A DNA stretch of 53,823 bases from Burkholderiales bacterium (GTDB lineage: Bacteria; Pseudomonadota; Gammaproteobacteria; Burkholderiales; Ga0077523): positions 1-53,823 of the forward strand of contig JAIEQG010000064.1 of NCBI GenBank assembly GCA_019747905.1, read 5' to 3'. Position 1 is the first letter of the stretch. Each line of letters opens with the position of its first letter. Positions 24,198 to 32,789 of this stretch are shown here, one piece after another. Below the pieces are notes generated by a model. The model did not search any database, had not been told where the DNA came from, and saw only the letters and a program-made list of their open reading frames with translations. Made by a program: the position numbers and the translations under genes.

Positions 24198-25682
24198 ATG
24201 AATGCGCCTGCCTACGCTCGGCCCATGGATCGATCCATTTCCGCGACTGCTCGACCCTGGCGCCCCGAGGCCGCACCGGAGTGGTACGGCGACCGGCTGT
24301 TCCTGGCTGCGCTCGCGATCTCGATCGTGTTCCACGGGCTCAACGTGGTCGTACTGCCGAAGCTGCTGAAGTCGGTGAAGTTCGTCGAGAAGCCGCCACT
24401 CGTGGTGGAGCTCATCGAACCGAAGAAACCGGAGCCCCCACCCGAGCCGCCCAAGAAGGTCGAACCGCCGCCGAAACCCAAACCCGTGGCTGCCGTCAAA
24501 GTGCCCGAGCCGGTCGCGCGGGTCGAACCCAAGCTCGAGGCGCGGCCCGAATTGAAACCGCTGCCGGTGCCGGAGACGCGACCGCAGGTGCAGCCGCAAC
24601 CGCGAGTGGAAGTGCGACCGCAGGTGCCGCAGCAGGTCCGCCCCGAGCTGCGAACCGAACCGCGCCTCGAGCCGCAGACGGCGATCACGCCGGAGCCGAT
24701 GCCGGACGTGAAGCCTCAGGTGCGCCCGGAGGTACGCCCCGAGGTGAAGCCTGAGGTGCGTCCCGATCTCAAGCCGACCGCGCGTCCGGAAGCGCGCGTC
24801 GAACCGCGTCTGGAGGCGCGCACGCCGGTGGCGCCCACGCCGGTGCCGGACGTGAAACCGACGCCGCGCCCCGAGCCGCGCCAGGAGGTCAGGCCGGAAG
24901 TGCGCCCGGACGTGAGGCCCGATCCGCGCCCGCAGTTGCAGACGGCGCCGACGTTGACTGCGCGTTCGGAATCGCCGGTGGAGGTGCAGGTGCCGACGGC
25001 ACCGCCGCCGCGCCCTGAAGCACCAACGGCACGCGTGGAGCCGCGGCCCGAGGTCTCGGCAAGCAAGCCGGCACCCGTGGTTGCCGCCCCGGCTGCGCCC
25101 ACGGCTTCAGTGGCTCCGCCGGTCCCGACAACTGCACCTTCGGTGACGCCGCAGCAGACCGCGCCCACGGCACGGGTGGAACCGCGGCCGGAGGTTCAGA
25201 CATCCAAGCCGGCGCCCGTCGTTGTTGCGCCAGCGGTGGCCGCTGCGACGTTGGCGCCGCCTCCGCCGACCGCGGCGCCCTCGGTGACTCCCGCTCCTAC
25301 GGCACCTGCACCGGCGGCTCCCTCGGCCGCAAGCCAGGGCCCCGCCAGGCCAGCTCCCACGGGAGCCCCGGCTACGGCGCCGATCGACCGCGGCATGCTG
25401 GAACGCTACGGGTTGCTGCTCTCCAGGGAGATCGGCAAGGACCAGAAGTATCCGCGCCGCGCCCAGACGCTGGGCTGGCAGGGCACGACCGAGGTGCTGC
25501 TGCGCATGGGCGCGGACGCGAAGGTGAAGGATGTCTCGATCTCGAAATCGAGCGGGTACGACGTGCTCGATGAGGAGGCGCTGGAAAAGGTGCGTCGTGC
25601 CAAGCAACTGCCGCCGCCGCCGGAAGGCTTCAAGGGTCGCGAGTTTACGGTCCTGGTGCCGATCGTCTTCAAGCTCGAATGA
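24198..25682 (+). CDS. tonB: Energy-transducing protein TonB with a very long Pro/Arg/Glu spacer
   Basis: TonB carries proton-motive energy from ExbBD to outer-membrane receptors. The 494 residues have one N-terminal membrane helix (about 33-54, LFLAALAISIVFHGLNVVVL), a Pro-rich periplasmic spacer of about 330 residues with repeated RPEVRPEV/EPRPEV-like units, and the C-terminal TonB domain (about 405-494: KYPRRAQTLGWQGTTEVLLRM, GYDVLDEEALEKV). E. coli TonB has 239 residues, so the spacer is unusually long. It diverges from the pqq operon. No exbBD is present in the window. Confidence 0.93.
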   Translation: MNAPAYARPMDRSISATARPWRPEAAPEWYGDRLFLAALAISIVFHGLNVVVLPKLLKSVKFVEKPPLVVELIEPKKPEPPPEPPKKVEPPPKPKPVAAVKVPEPVARVEPKLEARPELKPLPVPETRPQVQPQPRVEVRPQVPQQVRPELRTEPRLEPQTAITPEPMPDVKPQVRPEVRPEVKPEVRPDLKPTARPEARVEPRLEARTPVAPTPVPDVKPTPRPEPRQEVRPEVRPDVRPDPRPQLQTAPTLTARSESPVEVQVPTAPPPRPEAPTARVEPRPEVSASKPAPVVAAPAAPTASVAPPVPTTAPSVTPQQTAPTARVEPRPEVQTSKPAPVVVAPAVAAATLAPPPPTAAPSVTPAPTAPAPAAPSAASQGPARPAPTGAPATAPIDRGMLERYGLLLSREIGKDQKYPRRAQTLGWQGTTEVLLRMGADAKVKDVSISKSSGYDVLDEEALEKVRRAKQLPPPPEGFKGREFTVLVPIVFKLE

Positions 25683-25719
25683 GCAGGCGCCCGCCGGCCG
25701 ACGTCGACGCGGCGTGAGC

Positions 25720-26661
25720 ATGCTCTATCCTCCACTCGAGCCCCATCGCTCGGGGTATCTCGACGTGACCGGAGGCCATCGCATCTGGTTCGAGGTGAGC
25801 GGGAATCCGGCCGGGCGGCCGGTGCTGTTCTTGCACGGCGGTCCGGGCAGTGCGACCAAGCCCGACCATCGCCGCTATTTCGATCCCGCGTACTACCGCA
25901 TCGTTCTGTTCGACCAGCGCGGCTGCGGGCGGAGCCTGCCGGCGGGCGGCATCGACGAGAACACCACGGCGCATCTCATCGACGACATCGAGCGCCTGAG
26001 GATCGAACTGGGCGTCGAGCGTTGGCTGCTGTTCGGCGGCTCGTGGGGCAGCACACTGGCACTCGCCTATGCGCAAGCGCATCCGGCACGAGTGGATCGC
26101 CTGATCCTGCGTGGCATCTTCCTCGCGTCGCAGGCGGAGCTCGACTGGTACTTCGTCGGGTTGCGGCAGTTCATTCCAGAAGCCTGGAGCGAGCTGTGGT
26201 GCGTCGCCCCCGGACTTGCGTGGCAGCAACTCGTGCGCTGGTACTACTCGAACCTGTATGGACCGCAGGCCAATGCGGTGGCTGCGCGCTGGAGTGCGTT
26301 CGAGACGGCCGTCATGTCGATCGGCGAGAGCCAGCCGCTCGCACCCCCGGCAAGTGCTGGCGACGGACTGCTCGCCCGCGCCCGCGTCCAGGTGCACTAT
26401 CTCGCGCACGATTGCTTTCTGCGCCCCGGACAACTGCTCGACGACATGCCGCGTATCGCGCATCTTCCCGCCAGGTTGCTGCACGGCCGCCAGGACTTCG
26501 TCTGTCCGCCGTCCACCGCCTACGACCTTGCCAGCCGCTGGCCGCAGGCGCGCCTCACCTTCGTGGAGCAGGCAAAACATGCCTCGTCCCATCCGGCACT
26601 GGAGCAGGAGCTGGTCGCGGCCGCAGATGCTGCGCGCGACGGCGAACGCGTTCCGGGGTGA
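25720..26661 (+). CDS. pip: Prolyl aminopeptidase (proline iminopeptidase)
   Basis: A serine peptidase of family S33 that removes N-terminal proline from peptides, cytoplasmic (no signal peptide). The 313 residues show the oxyanion HGGPGS (39-44), the DQRGCGRS block, and the nucleophile elbow GGSWGS with Ser108; the catalytic Asp and His are probably in HGRQDFVCP and EQAKHAS. A GTG two codons upstream is an alternative start. It sits between tonB and the sensor kinase gene. Peptidases are often discussed for PqqA maturation, but Pip specificity makes this unlikely. Confidence 0.9.
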   Translation: MLYPPLEPHRSGYLDVTGGHRIWFEVSGNPAGRPVLFLHGGPGSATKPDHRRYFDPAYYRIVLFDQRGCGRSLPAGGIDENTTAHLIDDIERLRIELGVERWLLFGGSWGSTLALAYAQAHPARVDRLILRGIFLASQAELDWYFVGLRQFIPEAWSELWCVAPGLAWQQLVRWYYSNLYGPQANAVAARWSAFETAVMSIGESQPLAPPASAGDGLLARARVQVHYLAHDCFLRPGQLLDDMPRIAHLPARLLHGRQDFVCPPSTAYDLASRWPQARLTFVEQAKHASSHPALEQELVAAADAARDGERVPG

Positions 26662-26666
26662 GCCGC

Positions 26667-28448
26667 GTGAGCCTGCGCTTTCGCATCAATCTGCTCATCA
26701 CGGTCCTCACGGCGCTCTTCACCGCTGCGTTGATCCACGTCATGGTCCAGGATGCGCGCCGTTCGATCCGCGAGGAGATGGAGGGTGCCAATCGCGCCAC
26801 CTTGCAGCTGCTGTCCACCGTCATCCGCGATGCACAGATGAGTGCCAAGTCCGGGCAGGGCGGTGCATCGCTGCTGCTGTTCCTGCGGGATCTGGGGCGC
26901 GTGCGGGCCCACGACATCCGCCTGTACGACCACGATGATCGATTGCTCTACACGTCACCACCGTCGGCGTACAAGCCTGGCCGTGTCGCGCCCGCGTGGT
27001 TCATCAAGCTGGTGCAGCCGGAGATGCCGCTCATCAACCTGCCGGTCGCGGGCGGCAACGTGACCGTCACTGTCGACGCATCGCGATCGATCCTCGACGC
27101 CTGGGACGATCTCAACAACCTCATGTTGCTGATCCTGGGGTTCGTGGTGGCGGCGAACCTGCTGGTGTTCTTCTTCACGGGGCGTGCTTTGAAGCCGGTG
27201 AGCACGGTGCTCGAGGGTTTGAAGCGCATGGAGCGTGGCGAGTTCGATGCGCGCATGCCGCGGTTCGCCCTCCCCGAATTCGACGCCATCAGCCATACGT
27301 TCAACGGCATGGCCGATGCGCTCGCCGAATCCCACGCCGAGAACCGTCGCCTCGCCTTGATCGCGGAGCAATCGGGCGACGCGATCCTGATCCAGGACCT
27401 CCAGGGGCTCATTTCGTACTGGAATCCGGCGGCCGAGCGCCTGTTCGGCTGGACGGCGGCGCAGATCCTGGGCCGGTCGGCGACGCTGATCGCCCCACCC
27501 GAACGGCTCGACGAGTTCCGGACCCACACGGCGATCATCCGCGCGCGCGGCGTGGTCGATCACGTGGAGACGCAGCGGCTTGCGCGCGACGGGCGGCTGA
27601 TCGAAGTCGCGCTGAGCGCCGCACCCCTGGTGGATCCGGCCAGCGGTGCGGTGATCGGCGAGATCTGCTCGCTGCGCGACATCACCGAGGTCAAGCGCGC
27701 GCGCGAAGCGGAGGCCGAACTCGCCCAGAACCGCCGGCTGACGCAGGTGATCCAGAGCCGCCTCGAGGAGGAACGCCACGGCATCGCGCGCGAACTGCAC
27801 GACGAGCTCGGCCAGTGCCTCACCGCGATCAAGACCATCGGTGCGGTGATCGCGAACCGTACCGAAGGCACGCAACCGGACATTCACCAGAACGCCGAGA
27901 CCATCGTTTCGGTTACGGAGCGCATGTACGATTCGGTCCACGGCATCATCCGCCAGTTGCGGCCGAGCGCGCTGGACCACCTCGGCCTGCGCGAGACGCT
28001 CGAGGAGGCGGTCGCGAACTGGCGCCGGATGAACCCTGCCACCGAATGCCGGCTCGAGCTCGACGGTGCCCTCGACGCCCTCGGCGAGAGCGTCAACATC
28101 ACCGTCTACCGCATCGTGCAGGAATGCCTCACCAACATCACGAAGCACGCAAGCGCGACCGAGGCGTCGGTCAGGGTGAGCCGCACCGGCGCGGGGCAGG
28201 ATGACCACCTCGAGATCGTGGCGCGCGACAACGGCAAGGGCCTAGGGGCGCGCGATCCGCGCGAAGCCGTGCGCTTCGGGCTGATGGGCATGCGCGAACG
28301 CACCGAGGCTCTCGGCGGAACGTTCGTGGTCGAGAGCGAAGCGGGCAAGGGCGTGACGGTGCGTGTGTCGATTCCGCTGGTCGGTGGTGCCGCCCGCAAT
28401 GGAGCGAACCACGGCGCGGCGCAGGAAGCACCGGGATCCCTGGCGTGA
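26667..28448 (+). CDS. Membrane sensor histidine kinase with PAS domain (NarX/UhpB class)
   Basis: The 593 residues are laid out as membrane helix (7-27), periplasmic sensor (about 28-150), second helix (151-171), HAMP (172-224), PAS (230-345), HisKA_3 with the phospho-acceptor His378 in ERHGIARELHDELG, and a HATPase domain (N box ECLTNITKHA at 486-495, G1 box DNGKGLG at 521). This class always pairs with LuxR-type response regulators, and one follows directly. Start is a GTG; another GTG three codons earlier overlaps the pip stop. Sitting between two pqqA copies, it probably senses a signal tied to PQQ or alcohol metabolism. Confidence 0.9.
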   Translation: MSLRFRINLLITVLTALFTAALIHVMVQDARRSIREEMEGANRATLQLLSTVIRDAQMSAKSGQGGASLLLFLRDLGRVRAHDIRLYDHDDRLLYTSPPSAYKPGRVAPAWFIKLVQPEMPLINLPVAGGNVTVTVDASRSILDAWDDLNNLMLLILGFVVAANLLVFFFTGRALKPVSTVLEGLKRMERGEFDARMPRFALPEFDAISHTFNGMADALAESHAENRRLALIAEQSGDAILIQDLQGLISYWNPAAERLFGWTAAQILGRSATLIAPPERLDEFRTHTAIIRARGVVDHVETQRLARDGRLIEVALSAAPLVDPASGAVIGEICSLRDITEVKRAREAEAELAQNRRLTQVIQSRLEEERHGIARELHDELGQCLTAIKTIGAVIANRTEGTQPDIHQNAETIVSVTERMYDSVHGIIRQLRPSALDHLGLRETLEEAVANWRRMNPATECRLELDGALDALGESVNITVYRIVQECLTNITKHASATEASVRVSRTGAGQDDHLEIVARDNGKGLGARDPREAVRFGLMGMRERTEALGGTFVVESEAGKGVTVRVSIPLVGGAARNGANHGAAQEAPGSLA

Positions 28449-29086
28449 GCAGCACGATCAAGGTCATGCTGGCGGACGACCATGCCGTGGTGCGCATGGG
28501 CTTTCGCCTCCTGCTGGAGGGCTCGCCCGACATCCGGGTCGTGGCCGAGGCGGACAGCGGCGAGGATGCGGTCCGGCGGTTCGCCGAGGTGAAGCCGGAC
28601 GTGGTGGTGCTCGACCTGTCCATGCCCGGCATCGGTGGCCTGGAGGCGCTGTCGCGCATCCTGGCGCGCGAACCGACCGCCAAGGTGCTGGTGCTGACCG
28701 CGCACGAAGACGCCATGCACGCGAGGCGCGTGTTGAAGGCCGGTGCGCTGGGATACCTGTCCAAGCGGAGCGCCGCGGAAGAACTGATCCAGGCCATCCG
28801 GCAGGTGTGGGCCGGCCGGACCTTCCTCGAGCCGGCGATCGCCCAGCAACTTGCCGTGCAGCAGCTCACCGGGGAACGCAATCCGGTGGACATGCTCTCC
28901 GAGAAGGAATTCAAGGTCTTCCTGGCGCTGGCCCGCGGCCAGAGCGTTGCCGATATCGCCGAGGTCATGTCGCTGAGCCCGCGGACCATCGGCACGCATC
29001 TTTACAATATCAAACAGAAACTTGGCGCTTCCAATTCGGCCGAGCTGGCGATTGTTGCGATGCGACACGGATTGCTGGAGCCTTGA
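28445..29086 (+). CDS. LuxR/NarL-family response regulator
   Basis: A 213-residue response regulator: a receiver domain with the acidic pair Asp11-Asp12, phospho-acceptor Asp57 (VVVLDLSMPG) and Lys107 (GYLSKRS), then a LuxR-type DNA-binding domain (about 148-208; LSEKEFKVFLALARGQSVADIAEVMSLSPRTIGTHLYNI). The GTG start overlaps the kinase gene by four bases, so they are a pair. Related LuxR regulators control PQQ and alcohol oxidation genes in pseudomonads and methylotrophs. Being between the two CTCATGA palindromes, it is the best candidate to bind them; this is inference. Confidence 0.92.
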   Translation: MSSTIKVMLADDHAVVRMGFRLLLEGSPDIRVVAEADSGEDAVRRFAEVKPDVVVLDLSMPGIGGLEALSRILAREPTAKVLVLTAHEDAMHARRVLKAGALGYLSKRSAAEELIQAIRQVWAGRTFLEPAIAQQLAVQQLTGERNPVDMLSEKEFKVFLALARGQSVADIAEVMSLSPRTIGTHLYNIKQKLGASNSAELAIVAMRHGLLEP

Positions 29087-29103
29087 GGTGACACGCCCTG
29101 ATA

Positions 29104-29140
29104 GGGGCCCGCGACCCTCCATGGGCGGCCCGGCGAGGGT
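29104..29140 (+). repeat. Partial copy of the 81-bp repeat family
   Basis: GGGCGGCCCGGCGAGGG at 29123-29139 is identical to the right half of the 81-bp units between fliQ and fliR; GGGGCCCGCGACCCTC before it aligns with GGGGCCAGCCCTC. It sits just after the response regulator gene and before the second palindrome. Confidence 0.65.
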
Positions 29141-29152
29141 CCTGCACCGGAT

Positions 29153-29169
29153 CTCATGAAAATCATGAG
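29153..29169. promoter_or_regulatory. Operator-like palindrome upstream of pqqA copy 2
   Basis: CTCATGAAAATCATGAG has the same 7-base arms and N3 spacing as the site at 24157. It lies 131 bases upstream of the second pqqA. No strong -35/-10 pair is seen between it and the gene, which suits a promoter that depends on an activator. Confidence 0.65.
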
Positions 29170-29300
29170 GGGGTTTTACGGGTTTTGCGATGGTTCTCGT
29201 CCCTGGCGTGTGGAGAATACGCATCAAGCCGTGACTGCGGCTTCCAGTGCACCACCCGAAGAACTGTCCCCGGACGTACCGACCCCTGAAGGAGCTGACC

Positions 29301-29372
29301 ATGTGGAACAAGCCTGAGTACACCGAAATGCGTTTCGGCTTCGAAGTCACGATGTACATCGCCAACCGCTAA
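29301..29372 (+). CDS. pqqA2: PQQ precursor peptide PqqA (copy 2, orphan copy)
   Basis: The 23-residue peptide is the same as PqqA copy 1, including Glu15 and Tyr19, and all 72 bases are identical although the flanking sequences are not alike. AAGGAG lies seven bases before the ATG. It stands alone with its own upstream palindrome and its own terminator, so it yields a short monocistronic message. It probably boosts precursor supply for PqqE; because it differs in flanks and site spacing, it may respond to a different signal level. It precedes a PqqU-like receptor. Confidence 0.93.
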   Translation: MWNKPEYTEMRFGFEVTMYIANR

Positions 29373-29393
29373 TCGCGGCTGGTAGTGCAAAAC

Positions 29394-29418
29394 AAGGCTG
29401 CCTCGGCAGCCTTTTTTG
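29394..29418 (+). terminator. Terminator after pqqA copy 2
   Basis: AAGGCTGCC and GGCAGCCTT (29394-29402 and 29405-29413) form a compact GC-rich stem, followed by TTTTTTG. It isolates pqqA copy 2 from the receptor gene downstream, at least in part. Confidence 0.85.
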
Positions 29419-29510
29419 TTGTCTGATCGAGGTTTGCAGCAGCGTCGTCCCCGGGCCCTGCCTCCAGCACGGCGCAGTACAAGAACAATTCGTTGTAGAG
29501 GAAGACCCGC

Positions 29511-31691
29511 ATGAATCACCGCACCCGGCGCCACGCAGCCCGCGCGTTTGCGCGCCCGCTTGCCGTTTCGCTGATCACCTGGACTCTCCCCGTGGTCGCT
29601 GCGGCCGAGGAAACAGCCGATGCCGGGCGCTCCTCCCCGGTGGTGATCACCGGCACCAGGTCCGCGCAGAAGGCGTTCGACCTGCCCATGTCCATCGATC
29701 TCGTCGACAAGCAGCGCATCTCCGAAGGTCAGCTCGGCGTCAACGCATCGGAGGCACTGGTGACCGTACCCGGTGTCGTGGCCAACAACCGGCAGAACTA
29801 CGCCCAGGACCTCCAGATTTCCATCCGCGGTTTCGGGTCCCGATCCACTTTCGGGGTCCGTGGCATCCGGCTCTACGCGGACGGTATTCCACTCACCATG
29901 CCCGATGGGCAGGGTCAGGCGGCAAACATCGATCTTGCGACCGCGAAGAGCATCGAGGTGTTGCGGGGGCCGTTTTCATCCCTTTACGGCAATTCCTCCG
30001 GCGGCGTGATCAGCGTATTCACCGAGGACGGGCCGCAGGACTTCACCGTCAGCCCCTACGGCATGTACGGGTCGTTCGAAACCTGGAAGGCCGGTACGAA
30101 GGTCGGCGGGACCTCCGGCAACGTGAACTATGTGTTCAACGTCTCGCGCTTCGAAACCAGCGGTTACCGGGACTGGAGCGCGGCACAGCGCGACGTCATG
30201 AACGGCAAGATCACGGTCACGCCGGATGACATCCAGAAGTTCACGTTGGTGGTGAACTACCTGAACCAGCCCGACACCCAGGACCCGCTCGGCCTCACGG
30301 CGGCGCAGGTGGCCCAGAATCCGCGCCAGGCGGGATCGGTCACCGCGACCCAGACCGCGGCCGACTACAAGGTGCGCAAGTCCATCGACAACGCTCAGGT
30401 GGGCGGCGTGTACGAGCGCAAGCTGTCCGAGGACGACGTGATCCGTGGCCTGGTCTACCTCGGCGATCGACAGGTAACGCAGTACCTGGGCGTGACGCCG
30501 GGCGCGCAGGCGCCGGCGAGCAGCGGCGGCGGGGTGGTTGACCTCGACCGGACGTTCTGGGGTGTCGATCTGCGCTGGGTACACCGGACCAGCCTCGGTG
30601 CCAAGCCACTGTCGTTCACCGTGGGTACGAACTACGATCGCCAGACCGAACGGCGCCAGGGCTACAACAACTTCATCGGCTCGACGGTGGGCGTGTTGGG
30701 TGCCTTGCGGCGGGATGAGGACAACACGGTCTACAACTTCGACCAGTATGCCCAGGCCGAATGGCTGGTTTCGGATCGCTGGATTCTTTCAGGCGGTCTG
30801 CGCTACAGCAGCGTCAAGTTCCGCAGCACCGACTACTTCATCATTCCCGGCACCAACCCGGACGACAGTGGGAGTCGCGACTTCGACCAACTGAGTCCGG
30901 TCGCGGCGGTGCTGTACAAGCTGACGCCCACAGTGCATGCGTACGCGAGTTTCGGTAGAGGATTCGAGACGCCGACCTTCGCCGAACTCGCTTACCAGAC
31001 CACGACCGCGTCCGGCGCCGGACTCAACACCACCATCCAGGCGAACCGCACGCGCAATTACGAAATGGGATTGAAGGCGCTCGTGGGACAGGACACGCGC
31101 CTCAACGCCGCGATCTTCCGCGTCAACGCCGACAACGAGATCACCGTGCAGCAGAACGTGGGTGGACGGTCGGTGTTCCAGAACGCGGGGCCCACGACGC
31201 GGACCGGCTTCGAGCTGGCGGCCGATGCCCGTTTCAAGGGCGGCTTCTTCGCCTACGGCGCGGCGACCTACATCGATGCGACCTTCGACTCCTCGTTCAA
31301 CACCTGCCCGCCGGCGCCGCCGTGCGCAGCCGCGAATGTGCCGGTGGCGGCGGGTAACGCGATCCCCGGGATACCCGGCTACACGCTGTATGGCGAATCC
31401 GGCTGGCGGGCGAGCTGGATGGAAACGGCGATCGAAGCACGTCGGTCCGATCGTGTATTCGTGAACGACACCAACAGCGAGTTCGCGCAGGCCTACAACG
31501 TCTACAACTGGCGCATCAGTTTCCGCCAGGATGTGGGCAAGGTGCGCTTCACCCAGTTCTTTCGCATCGACAATCTGCTCGACACCGCTTACGTGGGCTC
31601 GGTCATCGTCAACGGCGCGAGCGGGCGCTACTACGAACCATCGCCGGGACGCGCCTTCTACGTCGGCGCGAGCGCCGCGATCGCCTTCTAG
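29511..31691 (+). CDS. TonB-dependent receptor, PqqU (YncD)-like
   Basis: An outer-membrane receptor of 726 residues with a signal peptide (cleaved near AAAEE, residue 31), a TonB box (PVVITGT), a plug (about 45-165) and a 22-strand barrel ending in aromatic Phe ([12 protein letters not shown]). The plug block NYAQDLQISIRGFGSRSTFGVRGI with DGIPLTMPDGQGQ closely resembles, from memory, the YncD family; E. coli YncD was renamed PqqU because it imports PQQ. Its place after a pqqA copy and near tonB supports PQQ as ligand. Siderophore or other ligands cannot be excluded. The stop shares CTAG with the convergent fbpC. Confidence 0.85.
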   Translation: MNHRTRRHAARAFARPLAVSLITWTLPVVAAAEETADAGRSSPVVITGTRSAQKAFDLPMSIDLVDKQRISEGQLGVNASEALVTVPGVVANNRQNYAQDLQISIRGFGSRSTFGVRGIRLYADGIPLTMPDGQGQAANIDLATAKSIEVLRGPFSSLYGNSSGGVISVFTEDGPQDFTVSPYGMYGSFETWKAGTKVGGTSGNVNYVFNVSRFETSGYRDWSAAQRDVMNGKITVTPDDIQKFTLVVNYLNQPDTQDPLGLTAAQVAQNPRQAGSVTATQTAADYKVRKSIDNAQVGGVYERKLSEDDVIRGLVYLGDRQVTQYLGVTPGAQAPASSGGGVVDLDRTFWGVDLRWVHRTSLGAKPLSFTVGTNYDRQTERRQGYNNFIGSTVGVLGALRRDEDNTVYNFDQYAQAEWLVSDRWILSGGLRYSSVKFRSTDYFIIPGTNPDDSGSRDFDQLSPVAAVLYKLTPTVHAYASFGRGFETPTFAELAYQTTTASGAGLNTTIQANRTRNYEMGLKALVGQDTRLNAAIFRVNADNEITVQQNVGGRSVFQNAGPTTRTGFELAADARFKGGFFAYGAATYIDATFDSSFNTCPPAPPCAAANVPVAAGNAIPGIPGYTLYGESGWRASWMETAIEARRSDRVFVNDTNSEFAQAYNVYNWRISFRQDVGKVRFTQFFRIDNLLDTAYVGSVIVNGASGRYYEPSPGRAFYVGASAAIAF

Positions 31692-32752
31692 GGACTTGCC
31701 GTGCGTCCCGCTTCGGCGGGAAACGCGATGACGTGCGCGGTGTCGAGCCGGACGCCGATCGGCGTGCCGATCGGATGGTCGTGATGGCTCGGCACGAGCG
31801 CGGTCACGGTCGCGCCGCTGGCAAGCCGCAGCAGGTAGAGGATCTCGGCACCGCGGAACGCCTTCGACAACACCACGGCCTTGCACGGGGCCGCATCGTC
31901 GTGAATCACGTCGTCGGGACGCAGCAGCACGTCCAGCAGCTTCGCGTCCGAAGGCGAGCGCGGCAGATGCATTTCGCCGGTCAGCAATCCCAGTTCCGTT
32001 TCGATGCCTGCAGGCGTGCGCCGGCCCGTCACGAACGCGCCCTCGCCGATGAAGTCGGCCACGAAGCGGGTGGCAGGCCGATGGTACAGGTCGTAGGGCG
32101 TGGCCCATTGCTCGATGCGGCCCTCGTTCACGACGCCTATGGTGTCGGCGAAGGCGAAGGCCTCGTGCTGATCGTGCGTGACGAGGATCGCGGTCGTGCC
32201 TTCGCGCAGCAGGATCTGCCGCACTTCCCCGGCCAGGCGTTCCCTCAGGTCCACGTCGAGGCTCGAGAATGGCTCGTCGAGCAGCACCAGCTGCGGGCGC
32301 GGCGCGAGCGCGCGCGCGAGGGCCACGCGCTGTTGCTGGCCGCCGGACAACTGGTGCGGATAGCGCTGACCGAGTCCGGCAAGGCCCGTGAGCTCGAGCA
32401 ATTCGGCAACGCGTACGGCACGCGCGCTCGGTGCGAGTCCGAACCCGACGTTGGCAGCCACGTCGAGGTGCGGAAACAGGGCGAAGTCCTGGAACACCAT
32501 GCCCATGTGCCGGTGCTCCGGCGCGACGACGGCATCGGGCGACGAGATCACTGCGCCCTCGAGTGCGATGGTTCCCGCCTCCGGACTTTCGAAGCCCGCG
32601 ATCAAACGCAGCAGCGTGGTCTTGCCGCAACCGGAGGGACCGAGCAGGCAGGCGATGCGGCCGGCAGCGAGATCGAAGCTCGCGTCCCGCACCACAGGAC
32701 GGGCGCCGTATCGATGGGTGAGGCCGGCGAGCTGCAGAAGGGGAATGGACAC
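31688..32752 (-). CDS. Ferric iron ABC transporter ATPase (FbpC-like)
   Basis: The 354-residue ATPase powers iron uptake across the inner membrane. It shows Walker [10 protein letters not shown] (38-46), signature [15 protein letters not shown], Walker [13 protein letters not shown], switch His in LVTHDQHEA, and a C-terminal regulatory OB-like domain (about 240-354), as in FbpC/PotA-type ATPases. The partner permease gene lies divergently only 37 bases away, so both promoters must overlap in that gap. Iron as substrate is inferred from the FbpA-like protein nearby. Confidence 0.88.
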   Translation of the reverse strand: MSIPLLQLAGLTHRYGARPVVRDASFDLAAGRIACLLGPSGCGKTTLLRLIAGFESPEAGTIALEGAVISSPDAVVAPEHRHMGMVFQDFALFPHLDVAANVGFGLAPSARAVRVAELLELTGLAGLGQRYPHQLSGGQQQRVALARALAPRPQLVLLDEPFSSLDVDLRERLAGEVRQILLREGTTAILVTHDQHEAFAFADTIGVVNEGRIEQWATPYDLYHRPATRFVADFIGEGAFVTGRRTPAGIETELGLLTGEMHLPRSPSDAKLLDVLLRPDDVIHDDAAPCKAVVLSKAFRGAEILYLLRLASGATVTALVPSHHDHPIGTPIGVRLDTAHVIAFPAEAGRTASP

Positions 32753-32789
32753 GGGCCGGGATTATAGGTGGTGCGTAGAATCGCAGCCC

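Noticed and set aside
29509..31691. Receptor as a plain siderophore receptor
   Set aside because: No siderophore genes or Fur box are near it, and the plug sequence and pqqA neighbour favour a PqqU-type function; kept as an alternative only.
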